From Mycetocola sp. (GTDB taxonomy: Bacteria; Actinomycetota; Actinomycetes; Actinomycetales; Microbacteriaceae), in contig NZ_JAODMP010000072.1 of the NCBI RefSeq assembly GCF_025464835.1, forward strand, positions 1 through 64,000: a stretch of DNA of 64,000 bases. Reading direction: 5' to 3'. The translations under genes and the position numbers were made by a program. Shown here piece by piece: positions 1 to 8,937 of this stretch. Every line of letters begins with the position of its first letter. Position 1 is the first letter of the stretch. Below the pieces are notes generated by a model. The model did not search any database and was not told where the DNA came from. It saw only the letters and a program-made list of their open reading frames with translations.

Positions 1-166
1 TTGCCGGCGGCCGAAGAAAGAAGACGGCAGGGATCGCCACGAGGAGGAACCGCATCGCGACGAAGACAAGGGGAGGCACGCCGGCAAGTCCTTCGTCGAT
101 GGCGACGAAGTTGACTCCCCAGATCACGGCGACGAGGAGCGCCAGGAGGCTGTGTCTGAGGCTCAC
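1..166 (-). CDS. EamA/DMT-family transporter, N-terminal part (truncated by window edge)
   Basis: Reverse strand reads VSLRHSLLALLVAVIWGVNFVAIDEGLAGVPPLVFVAMRFLLVAIPAVFFLRPPA, a typical EamA first repeat (GTG start at 166). Confidence 0.75.
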   Translation of the reverse strand, partial: MSLRHSLLALLVAVIWGVNFVAIDEGLAGVPPLVFVAMRFLLVAIPAVFFLRPPA

Positions 167-256
167 CGTTCAACTCTCGCACACGGCGACAGGTGCCCAG
201 CAAGGTTCGACCGCTTCGCTGGCATCCCGACTGCCGATTTTGGATAGACTTGCTGC

Positions 257-415
257 ATGGCTTTCGTCCTCTCCTTCGCGCTGTTCCTGGCTGGCATCTT
301 CCTCTTCTATTTCGCGTTCACGGTCGAAAGCTTCCATGCCCTCGTTTTCTTCGCCGGCATCCTCTCGATCAGCCTGTCGTTCGGCATCCCCGCGCACGTT
401 CTCGCCAAGCGCTAG
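257..415 (+). CDS. small membrane protein (52 aa)
   Basis: ATG...TAG encoding MAFVLSFALFLAGIFLFYFAFTVESFHALVFFAGILSISLSFGIPAHVLAKR; two hydrophobic helices. Confidence 0.5.
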   Translation: MAFVLSFALFLAGIFLFYFAFTVESFHALVFFAGILSISLSFGIPAHVLAKR

Positions 416-546
416 AGAATTTTTCCCGCAGTCGGGCCCTCGGTGACCTGCCGATCGTCTTGTCGACGGTGCAGACCGCAGAGCCAGAAGAACTCAGGGG
501 AGACCGGTCGGAACCGGCCTCCCCTGAGTTCTGTACCGGCGAGTGA

Positions 547-818
547 CTACCGGGCGTCCTCGGCCGCCAGCAGCTCGGCGACGGGGCGACGCTCTGCCTT
601 GACCAGGTCTCACGGGTCGGAAGGATGCCGACGAGACCGATCGACGCCGCGAGGAGCACGACCAGTGAGGCGCCTGGCCAGCCCATCGCGCCGACCAGCA
701 GAGCCGCGATGAGCGGCGCGAATCCGCCGACCGACGCTGCGATCGGGTAGCCCGTCGACGCGCCGGAGGTGCGGGGCGTCGCGCCGAACTGTTCGGTCGG
801 CAGTGAACCCTGCACGCC
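547..818 (-). pseudogene. C-terminal remnant of an MFS (metabolite:H+ symporter-type) transporter
   Basis: VQGSLPTEQFGATPRTSGASTGYPIAASVGGFAPLIAALLVGAMGWPGASLVVLLAASIGLVGILPTRETW, then an apparent frame change into VKAERRPVAELLAAEDAR*; no upstream transporter body. Confidence 0.6.
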
Positions 819-827
819 GGTGAGCGT

Positions 828-1008
828 GGCTGATTTCCCGAGCGATGGCAGCTGTGATGACGTCGAGTCCCTCGAGGGTCGCCGGAATTCTCACGATGAC
901 GTTCGGTCGGGAGATCGCGCCGGCGGGCCGCTCAGCCTCGGCGATCGTCGCCTGGGTGTCGTTCGCGGAGCGGGCCGAGACGTCGATGACACCATTCGTC
1001 GAGCCCAC
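828..1008 (-). pseudogene. internal fragment of transaldolase
   Basis: GSTNGVIDVSARSANDTQATIAEAERPAGAISRPNVIVRIPATLEGLDVITAAIAREIS resembles the transaldolase ...RPNVMVKIPATxEGLxAI...AIAxGIS region; neither terminus present. Confidence 0.6.
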
Positions 1009-1119
1009 CTCAGCCGGAACCGGTCAGGGCCAGCTGCTTGTCGCCGTCCGCGAGGAGCGAGCGGGGTGTCTCTGCCTGGTCGACGGTGCGCTGCCGGCCG
1101 TGCGGGCGATCCTGGCCGT

Positions 1120-1228
1120 GGGCGCCCCGATGCAATTCGAGGAGAGTGGCTCGAGAATCCTGCCAGTCGAGAACGATAAGCGCCGTTCCCCTGCTTTCTG
1201 CGGCGAGATCAACACCTGCGGTCAGCAC
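1120..1228 (-). pseudogene. N-terminal fragment of a DUF429-like protein
   Basis: MLTAGVDLAAESRGTALIVLDWQDSRATLLELHRGA, DUF429-type N-terminus, followed by out-of-frame sequence. Confidence 0.45.
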
Positions 1229-1268
1229 CCGTCAAGACGAGCGCTGAGAGTTCGGGAGGAGGTATGGG

Positions 1269-1341
1269 TGGGCCCCGCCGGGCTCGAACCGGCGACCCGC
1301 GGATTAAAAGTCCGATGCTCTACCAACTGAGCTAGAGGCCC
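1269..1341 (-). tRNA. tRNA-Lys (anticodon UUU)
   Basis: Reverse strand GGGCCTCTAGCTCAGTTGGTAGAGCATCGGACTTTTAATCCGCGGGTCGCCGGTTCGAGCCCGGCGGGGCCCA; full cloverleaf. Confidence 0.95.
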
Positions 1342-1442
1342 CAACACTCTTAATCTACCGGTTCCAGCTGAACGCTGTGACCACCCACACGCGGCGAGCG
1401 CGGAGTACCGTTAACCGGTGCCCATTGCGAGAGGGGAAATTC

Positions 1443-2072
1443 ATGGCTGATGACTTCCACAAGCCCACCAAGTTCCCAGGCAAAATCTTCGAATCTTTCG
1501 TCGGCGGAATCGACCCGGCCGAGTCGAGCCGCATCGCGCACGAAACCGCGATGGCGCTTCTCGCACGCGTCCGTGTCGACCCTGACCCGGATGTGGTCGA
1601 GCGGTTGGTCGCATACACCGATGAACACGGCATCGACACCATCGCCGAACTGTGGTCACGGGCGACGCCGCGCAGCCTGCCCGGCGCGCTGTGGCGCATC
1701 TACCTGCTCCGGCTGATGATTCGCGAAGACCCACACGAATCGAGCTTCCTGTTCCAGCGGGGAAGCGAAGTCATTGAAACCATCGACCCCGTCGTGGCCG
1801 GTGCTTCCATGCCGACCGGCCCGGACGAGATCATCACGCTCGCCGACCAGATCCTGCGCGGTATCTTCGACGGCGACTTCGCCGTCGCGCTCGAGAGGGC
1901 GGCAGCGTTCTGCCGGGTGTCAGCCGCGGGCAGCGCAAGCGTCGCCGATGATTCGGATGCCGCCGAACCGGCCAGGTCTGCGACCCTGACGACCCGCGCA
2001 CTGCGGCTGTCGACCCTCGCCGACGAGCTGTCCAGCTGCGCGAAACTCTGGCGGCACGAGTCGCTCGACTGA
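1443..2072 (+). CDS. conserved hypothetical protein (~209 aa)
   Basis: ATG preceded by GAGAGGGG RBS; MADDFHKPTKFPGKIFESFVGG...SLPGALWRIYLLRLMI... Confidence 0.8.
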   Translation: MADDFHKPTKFPGKIFESFVGGIDPAESSRIAHETAMALLARVRVDPDPDVVERLVAYTDEHGIDTIAELWSRATPRSLPGALWRIYLLRLMIREDPHESSFLFQRGSEVIETIDPVVAGASMPTGPDEIITLADQILRGIFDGDFAVALERAAAFCRVSAAGSASVADDSDAAEPARSATLTTRALRLSTLADELSSCAKLWRHESLD

Positions 2073-2111
2073 CCCTTCCCGCCCGGCCGCGTCGCTCACT
2101 ACTGTTGGGGC

Positions 2112-3692
2112 ATGAGCCCGAGCCGTGTGGCACACCCGTTCCTTCTGCTTCGGCGGGTTGCGGTCCTGCCCGCGTGGGTTCGGCGCCTTGACGCTGCGGC
2201 CGGCCGCCGCATCAACTCCCGGAAGGTGCATCCGCTTCTGGACAGGGGTCTCGTCCGGCTGTCGCACTCCGCCGATCGCGGAGCGCTCTGGTTCACCGCT
2301 GCCAGCGTCCTCCTCCTGCTGACCCGATATCGTGCCGCCCTGCGCGGGCTGGCGTCCCTGACCCTCACCAGCGCCCTCGCCAATCTCGTCGGCAAACAGG
2401 TCTTCGGCGGGGACCGGCCACTGCTCAAGGACATCCCCGTCGGGCGCCGGCTCGCGAAGCATCCCGAATCCGGGTCGTTCCCGTCCGGCCACTCGGCCAG
2501 CGCCGCTGCCTTCGCCACCGGCGTGGCGCTCGAGTCCCCACGGGTTGGAGCGGTGACCGCTCCCGTCGCCGGCGCGGTCGCCTACTCCCGCCTGCACACG
2601 GGAGCGCACTGGCTCTCCGATGTCCTCGGCGGCATCGCCATCGGCGCCGGCGTTGCTCTTCTCGGCAAGGTGCTCGTCCCGGCGCCGCGGCGCAAACCCG
2701 AGCGGCACGGCGGAACCCCGATCCCGCTCCCGGCGTCACCGACGGGGAACGGGTTGTTCCTGGTGCGGAATCCGTCGTCCGGTCGGGCTGTCGTCACCCG
2801 GCCGGACCCGGCGCCGATTCTCGCCCGCCTGCTGCCGGACGCCAGGATCCACCTCCTCGCCGTTGGCGAAGAGGTCACCGCGGTCGTGCGGGCGGCGCTC
2901 GAGACGGAACCACGGCCGCGCATCCTCGGTGTCTGCGGCGGTGACGGAACAGCGGCGTCCGTTGCCCACCTGGCCAGGGAGAGCGGACTGCCGCTCCTTG
3001 TCGTGCCCGGCGGGACGTTCAACCATTTCGCACGGACCGCTGGAATCGAGACGATCGAGGACGCCGTCGCCGCGCTCGCCGCCGGGCAAGGACTCCTTGT
3101 CGACGTCGGTGAGTTGCGCCTGGGCACGGGGGAGCCCGAAACGGTGCTCAATGCGGCATCCGTGGGGATCTACCCTGATTTCGTCGCCGAACGGGAGGAA
3201 CGCGAGCTCCTCCTCGGCAAGTGGGTGGCCGGGATCGTGTCAGCGGTCCTTGTGCTGCGGCGGGCGGGTCCCGTCGAGCTCGTCCTCGACGGACGGCCGA
3301 TCCGAGCCTGGTCGTTGTTCGTGGGCATCAACCGCAACCACGCCATCATCCCCGCCCCGCTGCAGCGGCGCAGGCTCGACGACGGAGTGCTCGACATCCG
3401 CATCCTGCATGCCAGGAGCCGGGCGCACGCGGTGGCCGCGCTGTCGTTCGGGCAGCGCACGAGTGCCATCCTCGCCCGCTTGCGGCTGATGCCCGTCGGC
3501 TCGACCGTGGAATCGTTCAGTGTGCAGAACCTCGTCACCGCTGTGCTCCCCCGGGAGGGCCAGGCACCCGGCTTCGCGCACGACGGCGAGGTTCGCCGTG
3601 AGGTGGGCGACGGTGGGATGCCTCAGGGCGGTTACCTCTCGACGGTGCGCATCGTGGAGGGCGGGCTTCGCGTCTACGCGCCGCACGAGTAG
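2112..3692 (+). CDS. bifunctional PAP2-family phosphatase / diacylglycerol kinase-like protein
   Basis: N-terminal GDRPLLKD...SGSFPSGHSASAAAFATG...SRLHTGAHWLSDVLGG (PAP2 signature); C-terminal GGDGTAASVAHLA...VPGGTFNHFARTAG (DAGK catalytic domain). Confidence 0.92.
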   Translation: MSPSRVAHPFLLLRRVAVLPAWVRRLDAAAGRRINSRKVHPLLDRGLVRLSHSADRGALWFTAASVLLLLTRYRAALRGLASLTLTSALANLVGKQVFGGDRPLLKDIPVGRRLAKHPESGSFPSGHSASAAAFATGVALESPRVGAVTAPVAGAVAYSRLHTGAHWLSDVLGGIAIGAGVALLGKVLVPAPRRKPERHGGTPIPLPASPTGNGLFLVRNPSSGRAVVTRPDPAPILARLLPDARIHLLAVGEEVTAVVRAALETEPRPRILGVCGGDGTAASVAHLARESGLPLLVVPGGTFNHFARTAGIETIEDAVAALAAGQGLLVDVGELRLGTGEPETVLNAASVGIYPDFVAEREERELLLGKWVAGIVSAVLVLRRAGPVELVLDGRPIRAWSLFVGINRNHAIIPAPLQRRRLDDGVLDIRILHARSRAHAVAALSFGQRTSAILARLRLMPVGSTVESFSVQNLVTAVLPREGQAPGFAHDGEVRREVGDGGMPQGGYLSTVRIVEGGLRVYAPHE

Positions 3693-3716
3693 GCGGCCGC
3701 CGTTCGGCCGGCCGTA

Positions 3717-3816
3717 TGCGCACAACTCCGCCGATCCGCCGGTGACGGCAACCGGCTCTCGCTCGAAGACGGGGAGCGGGCTTGGTGTCGGGCACGGGGA
3801 GGCGGAGTTGTGCGCA
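3717..3816. repeat. inverted repeat, 16-bp perfect arms (TGCGCACAACTCCGCC / GGCGGAGTTGTGCGCA) flanked by CCGGCCGG blocks
   Basis: Arms at 3717-3732 and 3801-3816 are exact reverse complements; outer GGCCGGCCG motifs on both sides. Confidence 0.85.
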
Positions 3817-3925
3817 AAAAACCGGCCGGCCGGAGTCGCCGGACCGTCGCGTGGGCGTCGAGTCAAGCGTGTTCGCGGCTGGTGAACACCCCACATGCGC
3901 GCTTTGCGCTTGCTACACTTGATCG

Positions 3926-4004
3926 AGCCGGGCCGCATAACCCCGGGCTCCAATTTTTGCCGCCGCGAGCGGCCTTCCGCCGAGAGGCGTTTTGCGGCCC
4001 GGCT
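3926..4004 (+). ncRNA. candidate structured RNA / leader element
   Basis: 12-bp perfect outer stem AGCCGGGCCGCA (3926-3937) / TGCGGCCCGGCT (3993-4004) enclosing hairpins GCCG-CGAG-CGGC and CGCC-GAGA-GGCG; TACACT -10-like box at 3914. Confidence 0.4.
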
Positions 4005-4014
4005 TCTTCTCTTT

Positions 4015-4076
4015 AACGGGCTTTTGACCTGCGGCGGCTCGGGCTCAACGGGCTTTTGACCTGCGGCGGCTCGGGC
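4015..4076. repeat. tandem direct duplication (30 bp identical, 32-bp period)
   Basis: AACGGGCTTTTGACCTGCGGCGGCTCGGGC at 4015-4044 and again at 4047-4076. Confidence 0.95.
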
Positions 4077-4151
4077 GTCGCGAAGTCTGGCAGTTAGCTG
4101 GGATCGGGCATCCGGAGCAAACCGGCACGCCCACCGTGCCGAACCGCCTAC

Positions 4152-4601
4152 ATGACTTCGATGCAACAGCTCAGCACCCGCCTCGCCCTCCCGGCGATGC
4201 TCGTGTTTTCCCTCGGCGCTGTCGGCCTCACCGGCTGCACACCGAGCGACGCTCCCGCACCGGAGTCGAACGCCCGGAGCGGCATGAAAACTGCCCTCGA
4301 CGGCGACGTCACCCTGGTGAGCCTCAACTTCATGCCGGAGACCCTGACGGTCTCGGCCGGAGACACGGTCACCTGGGTCAACGGAGAATCCATCACCCAC
4401 ACGATCACGAGTGGGACGTTCTCCGACGTCGACGAGACCACCGGCCTTCGCGCAAGCGAATCCGCCGACGGCCTCTTCGACGAAAAGCTCGGTGAGGAAG
4501 GCGGCACGTTCTCGTACACCTTCGAAACCGCCGGGACCTACCAGTACTTCTGCGACATCCACAACGGTATGAACGCCACCGTGGTCGTCGAAGAGGGCTG
4601 A
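4152..4601 (+). CDS. cupredoxin (plastocyanin/azurin-like) lipoprotein
   Basis: Signal peptide with lipobox GLTGC; VTLVSLNFMPETLTVSAGDTVTWVNGESITHTI...TFETAGTYQYFCDIHNGM, His...Cys-x2-His...Met copper ligands. Confidence 0.92.
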   Translation: MTSMQQLSTRLALPAMLVFSLGAVGLTGCTPSDAPAPESNARSGMKTALDGDVTLVSLNFMPETLTVSAGDTVTWVNGESITHTITSGTFSDVDETTGLRASESADGLFDEKLGEEGGTFSYTFETAGTYQYFCDIHNGMNATVVVEEG

Positions 4602-4674
4602 TCGCCGACGCTGGCGATCGAATTCGAACACCCTGTCACATCCGCCCACCAGGGCACATTCCAAGGAGAACGTC

Positions 4675-5361
4675 ATGAAAAAGGCAACACCACTCGTCGG
4701 CGCAGCACTTGCCGCAACCCTGCTCCTTTCCGGCTGCAGCATGGGCGCTGCAAGCGACTCCATGTCGAAAAGCGCGGACAAGGCGACATCCAGCAGCGCC
4801 GCGGTCATGGACACCGTCAACAGCGATGGCGCGGGCCTCCGTGCTGGGCTGACCGCGCTGTTCAGCGACCACGTCTACCTGGCCGGCGCCGCCATCCACT
4901 CCGCGCTCGCCGCAGGTGGCGACCTGACCGAAGCCAAGACCGCAGGCGCTGTCGCCGCTCTTGACGCCAACTCGGTGGAGATCGCCGCAGCCGTCGGATC
5001 GGTCTACCCGGACGCCGAGGAACCGTTCCTCGAGTCCTGGCGCGAGCACATCGGGTTCTTCGTCAACTACACGATCGGCAAGGCGACGGGCGACCAGGCC
5101 GGAGCCGACGCGGCCGTTGCCGACCTCACCGAATACGCGGCCAGCTTCGGCGAACTGTTGAACTCGGTCGTCCCGACGCTGCCGGCTGACGCGGTCGAGG
5201 AAGCGCTCGGGATGCACGCCACCACGCTCATCGCGGCCATCGACGCCGACATCGCGGGGAGCCCCGACTACTACACCCTTCTGAAGGACGCGGCCGGCCA
5301 CATGCCGATGACGGCCACCGCCATCGCAGGCGCCATCGCTGAAGACCAGAACATCGAGTAG
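4675..5361 (+). CDS. uncharacterised helical lipoprotein
   Basis: Lipobox LLLSGC; GLTALFSDHVYLAG...ESWREHIGFFVNYT...GHMPMTATAIAGAI; RBS AAGGAG upstream. Confidence 0.8.
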   Translation: MKKATPLVGAALAATLLLSGCSMGAASDSMSKSADKATSSSAAVMDTVNSDGAGLRAGLTALFSDHVYLAGAAIHSALAAGGDLTEAKTAGAVAALDANSVEIAAAVGSVYPDAEEPFLESWREHIGFFVNYTIGKATGDQAGADAAVADLTEYAASFGELLNSVVPTLPADAVEEALGMHATTLIAAIDADIAGSPDYYTLLKDAAGHMPMTATAIAGAIAEDQNIE

Positions 5362-5444
5362 ACACACCGGCACGCGAAGGGCGGGCGACGGTATTGCATC
5401 GTCGCCCGCCCGAGCGGCGCCAGCGCATCGGCGGGGAACCTGAC

Positions 5445-6044
5445 ATGCTAGTTCTTGTGGAGAATGCACCTGGCACCGAGAGCGACGTCGCCGCTGTCTC
5501 GTCGAGGCTGGAGGAACTGCTCGGCCGTGTCGCCACAGGCGACCAGCAGGCCTTCGCCTCGCTGTACGACCTGATCGCACCTCGCGTCCTCGGTTTGATC
5601 CGCAAGGTTCTCATCGACCACGCGCAGTCAGAGGAAGTAGCCCAGGAGGTCTTCCTGGAGATCTGGCAGAACGCCACCCGGTTCGAACCAGGCAGGGGCG
5701 CTGCCGCTTCCTGGATCATGACGATCGCCCACCGCAGGGCGATCGACCGGGTCCGTGCCTCACAAGCAGGCAGGGACCGTGACGTCAGGATCGGCATCCG
5801 CGACTTCCCGACGGCTTTCGACGCGGTTGCGGAATCGGCGGAGATCACCATCGAACACGAGAGAGTCAGCCGGGCGATGGCGAACCTCACCGAGATCCAG
5901 CGGCAGGCTGTGTCGCTGGCCTACTACGGCGGATACAGCCAGAGCGAGGTCGCAGACATTCTGTCCGTGCCCCTCGGTACCGTGAAAACCCGTCTCCGTG
6001 ACGGAATGATGAGACTACGAGACGAGATGGGGGTGGCATCATGA
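5445..6044 (+). CDS. sigK: ECF sigma factor, SigK-like
   Basis: Region 2 (LYDLIAPRVLGLIRKVLIDHAQSEEVAQEVFLEIW) and region 4 (LTEIQRQAVSLAYYGGYSQSEVADILSVPLGTVKTRLRDGMMRLR); overlaps rskA-like gene. Confidence 0.9.
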   Translation: MLVLVENAPGTESDVAAVSSRLEELLGRVATGDQQAFASLYDLIAPRVLGLIRKVLIDHAQSEEVAQEVFLEIWQNATRFEPGRGAAASWIMTIAHRRAIDRVRASQAGRDRDVRIGIRDFPTAFDAVAESAEITIEHERVSRAMANLTEIQRQAVSLAYYGGYSQSEVADILSVPLGTVKTRLRDGMMRLRDEMGVAS

Positions 6045-6937
6045 CCGAGAACCGGGATCCAGCTGAACTCGCAGGAGCGTACGCCCTCGACGCGCTGAAT
6101 GCAGAGGAAAAGGCGGAATACGAACGCCACCTCGCCACATCCGTCGACGCACGCCGGGAGGCGGAGAGTCTCGGTGAGGCTGCCGCGTTGCTCGGATTCG
6201 ACGCGGAACCGGTTGAGCCATCCGCCGCCCTCCGCGCGAGCGTGCTCGCGTCGATCGCCTCAACCCCGCAGCTTCGCCGCTTGGACAGCGCAGGAACGGA
6301 TGCCGCCACCAGCGCGGCAAACCCGGCGCCGATTGCTTCGACCGATGCAGGTGCCCCGGAAGCACAGCCCGTCCGGCCGACCTCTGCCCCGGCAGCAGCA
6401 CCGACCACGAAGGCAGCAACAGCCCGGCCGGCATCCGCCGCCCAACGCAAGGCCAACCGCCGTTGGTACAGCCAGCCGCTGTCAGCGGCGGTTGCCGCGG
6501 CAGCCCTCGTCGCCGTTCTTCTCGGCGTCAACGGTCTCACCAGCGCCCTCAACAACGGCAACGGGCTCCCGGAGGCCCTGCAGCTTGCCCACATCAACGC
6601 TCAGCCGGACGCCCAGCGCGAGACGGTCAAGCTGACGAACATCAATGACGACAAGCGAGTCGTCGCCACCCTCGTCTGGTCGGGGGAACTGGGCCAGTCC
6701 GCGCTCATCGTCGACGGACTCGCTTCGCTCAGCGAGGAAGAGACCTACGAACTCTGGTACATCCGCGAGGAGGGGCCGATTTCGGCAGGAACGTTCAACA
6801 CGACCGGCGGCGGCGACAGTTGGCGGATCCTCGGGGGCACCATGGCAGCCGGTGACGCCGTCGGCGTGACCGTCGAACCGGCGGGTGGCTCGGAGCAGCC
6901 CACCACCGACCCGCTCATCGTCATCCACACGGCCTAG
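6041..6937 (+). CDS. rskA: anti-sigma-K factor RskA family
   Basis: AGAYALDALNAEEKAEYERHL N-terminus, single TM, C-terminal ETYELWYIREEGPISAGTF...GVTVEPAGGSEQPTTDPLIVI RskA domain; translationally coupled to sigK. Confidence 0.93.
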   Translation: MTENRDPAELAGAYALDALNAEEKAEYERHLATSVDARREAESLGEAAALLGFDAEPVEPSAALRASVLASIASTPQLRRLDSAGTDAATSAANPAPIASTDAGAPEAQPVRPTSAPAAAPTTKAATARPASAAQRKANRRWYSQPLSAAVAAAALVAVLLGVNGLTSALNNGNGLPEALQLAHINAQPDAQRETVKLTNINDDKRVVATLVWSGELGQSALIVDGLASLSEEETYELWYIREEGPISAGTFNTTGGGDSWRILGGTMAAGDAVGVTVEPAGGSEQPTTDPLIVIHTA

Positions 6938-6944
6938 GCCACGA

Positions 6945-6978
6945 AAAAGCAGGAGATCCGATCGGATCTCCTGCTTTT
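6945..6978. terminator. bidirectional intrinsic terminator between rskA and pstB
   Basis: AAAAGCAGGAGATCC-GATC-GGATCTCCTGCTTTT, perfect 15-bp arms between convergent genes. Confidence 0.88.
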
Positions 6979-7003
6979 CGATGGGCCCCGCCGAACTCGG
7001 ATG

Positions 7004-7783
7004 TTACCCGAAACGGCCCGAGACGTAGTCCTCAGTCGCCTGCACGCTCGGCTGAGTGAAGATCGTGTTGGTGTCGTCGTATTCGATGAGCTTGCCCGGC
7101 TTACCGGTCCCGGCGATGTTGAAGAACGCGGTGCGGTCGGAGACCCGTGACGCCTGCTGCATGTTGTGGGTGACGATCACGATGGTGTACTCGTTCTTGA
7201 GTTCCTCGATGAGGTCCTCGATGGCGAGGGTCGAGATCGGGTCGAGAGCCGAGCACGGCTCGTCCATCAGCAACACGTCCGGTTCCACGGCAATGGCGCG
7301 GGCGATGCACAATCGCTGCTGCTGGCCACCGGAGAGGCTGGAGCCGGGCTTCTCGAGCCGGTCCTTGACCTCTTTCCACAGGTTCGCTCCCTGGAGGGAT
7401 TTCTCCACCAGGTCGTCTGCGGCCGACTTCGGCATGCGACGGTTGTTGAGTGACACGCCGGCGAGCACGTTCTCCCGGATCGACATCGTCGGGAACGGGT
7501 TCGGCCGCTGGAACACCATGCCGATGTTCCGGCGAACGAGGACAGGGTCGACCCCCGGTCCGTACAGGTTGTCCCCGTCGACGAGGACTTCTCCCTCGAC
7601 ACGGGCACCAGGGATGACCTCGTGCATGCGGTTGAGGGTGCGGATGAAGGTCGACTTGCCGCAGCCTGAAGGGCCGATGAACGCGGTGACGCTTCGCGGT
7701 TCGATCGTGAGGGTGACGTCTTCCACCGCGAGGAACTTGCTGTAGTAGACGTTGAGGTCTTTGACTTCGATGCGCTTGGACAT
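7004..7783 (-). CDS. pstB: phosphate ABC transporter ATP-binding protein
   Basis: [36 protein letters not shown]...[33 protein letters not shown]. Confidence 0.97.
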   Translation of the reverse strand: MSKRIEVKDLNVYYSKFLAVEDVTLTIEPRSVTAFIGPSGCGKSTFIRTLNRMHEVIPGARVEGEVLVDGDNLYGPGVDPVLVRRNIGMVFQRPNPFPTMSIRENVLAGVSLNNRRMPKSAADDLVEKSLQGANLWKEVKDRLEKPGSSLSGGQQQRLCIARAIAVEPDVLLMDEPCSALDPISTLAIEDLIEELKNEYTIVIVTHNMQQASRVSDRTAFFNIAGTGKPGKLIEYDDTNTIFTQPSVQATEDYVSGRFG

Positions 7784-7797
7784 GGTTTCCTTCGGTG

Positions 7798-8937
7798 CTA
7801 ACGGCCGAGCTTGGGGGAGAAGGCTCTGGCGACGAGTCTCGCGATGAGGTTGAGTGCCATCACGATGAGGATGAGGGTGAGGGCCGCAGCCCAGGCACGG
7901 TCGAGGTACGCCTGAGCGTCGGTGCCCTGGCTCACATAGGAGCTGTAGACGAAGACGGGCAGGCTCTGCATGCGGCCTTCTAATGGGCTGTAGTTCATGT
8001 TGGAGGTGAACCCGGCGGCGACGAGGAGCGGAGCCGTCTCACCGATCACGCGGGCGATGGCGAGCATGACACCCGTGGTGATTCCCGCGATGGATGTCGG
8101 CAGGACGACTTTGAGGATGGTGAGCCACTTCGGCACGCCGAGGGCGAAAGCTGCTTCACGGAGTTCGTTCGGGACGAGGCGCAGCATCTCCTCGCTCGAA
8201 CGCACCACCCCGGGAATCATCAGCACGCTGAGCGCGACGGCGCCGGCGACGCCCAGGCGGATGCCAGGACCGAAGAAGATCGCGAAGAGTGCGTAGGCGA
8301 ACAGGCCGGCGACGATCGAGGGGATGCCGGTCATGACGTCGACGAAGAACGTGATCGCCCGAGCGAGGGCACCGCGACCGTACTCGACGAGGTAGATCGA
8401 GGTGAGCAACCCGATCGGTACGGAGATGATCGTGGCGATGCCGGTCATGATGAGCGTTCCCACGATCGCATGGAGCACTCCACCGCCTTCACCGACGATG
8501 TTGCGCATCGAGTAGGTGAACAGTTGGATGTCGAATCTCGCCGTACCGCGTGACAGCACGGTGATGAAGAGGGAGACGAGCGGTGCCAGCGCGACGATGA
8601 ACGCGCTCGTGACGAGGGTGGTGACCAGGCGGTCCTTCGCCTGCCGCGCGCCCTCCACCAGGAGAGCCGTGAGGTAGATCCCGATGCCGTTGAGGAGGCC
8701 GGTGAGGACGATCGTTCCCACGACGTTGAAGTCCCCGCCGGATGCCGCCTGGGCGAGTCCGAAGATGGCGGCGCTGACGAGGAGAGAGACACCGAGCACG
8801 ATCCACGGCACCGATTTGCCGAGGCGGCCGCTCGCGTACACGTTCGGCATGGCGCCAGGGCCGGGCGCGGGGTTGGGGCGGCCAGGGCCTACGCCGGAGC
8901 CGGACCGCTGGAGCGGAGCAGTTGTTGTCTGTGCCAT
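7798..8937 (-). CDS. pstA: phosphate ABC transporter permease PstA
   Basis: Multi-TM permease; [18 protein letters not shown]...[15 protein letters not shown]...[41 protein letters not shown]. Confidence 0.95.
   Translation of the reverse strand: MAQTTTAPLQRSGSGVGPGRPNPAPGPGAMPNVYASGRLGKSVPWIVLGVSLLVSAAIFGLAQAASGGDFNVVGTIVLTGLLNGIGIYLTALLVEGARQAKDRLVTTLVTSAFIVALAPLVSLFITVLSRGTARFDIQLFTYSMRNIVGEGGGVLHAIVGTLIMTGIATIISVPIGLLTSIYLVEYGRGALARAITFFVDVMTGIPSIVAGLFAYALFAIFFGPGIRLGVAGAVALSVLMIPGVVRSSEEMLRLVPNELREAAFALGVPKWLTILKVVLPTSIAGITTGVMLAIARVIGETAPLLVAAGFTSNMNYSPLEGRMQSLPVFVYSSYVSQGTDAQAYLDRAWAAALTLILIVMALNLIARLVARAFSPKLGR

Noticed and set aside
3240-4820. 526-aa minus-strand ORF across the PAP2/DGK and cupredoxin genes
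   Set aside because: Antisense to well-supported genes; composition is a high-GC frame artefact and it crosses intergenic repeats.
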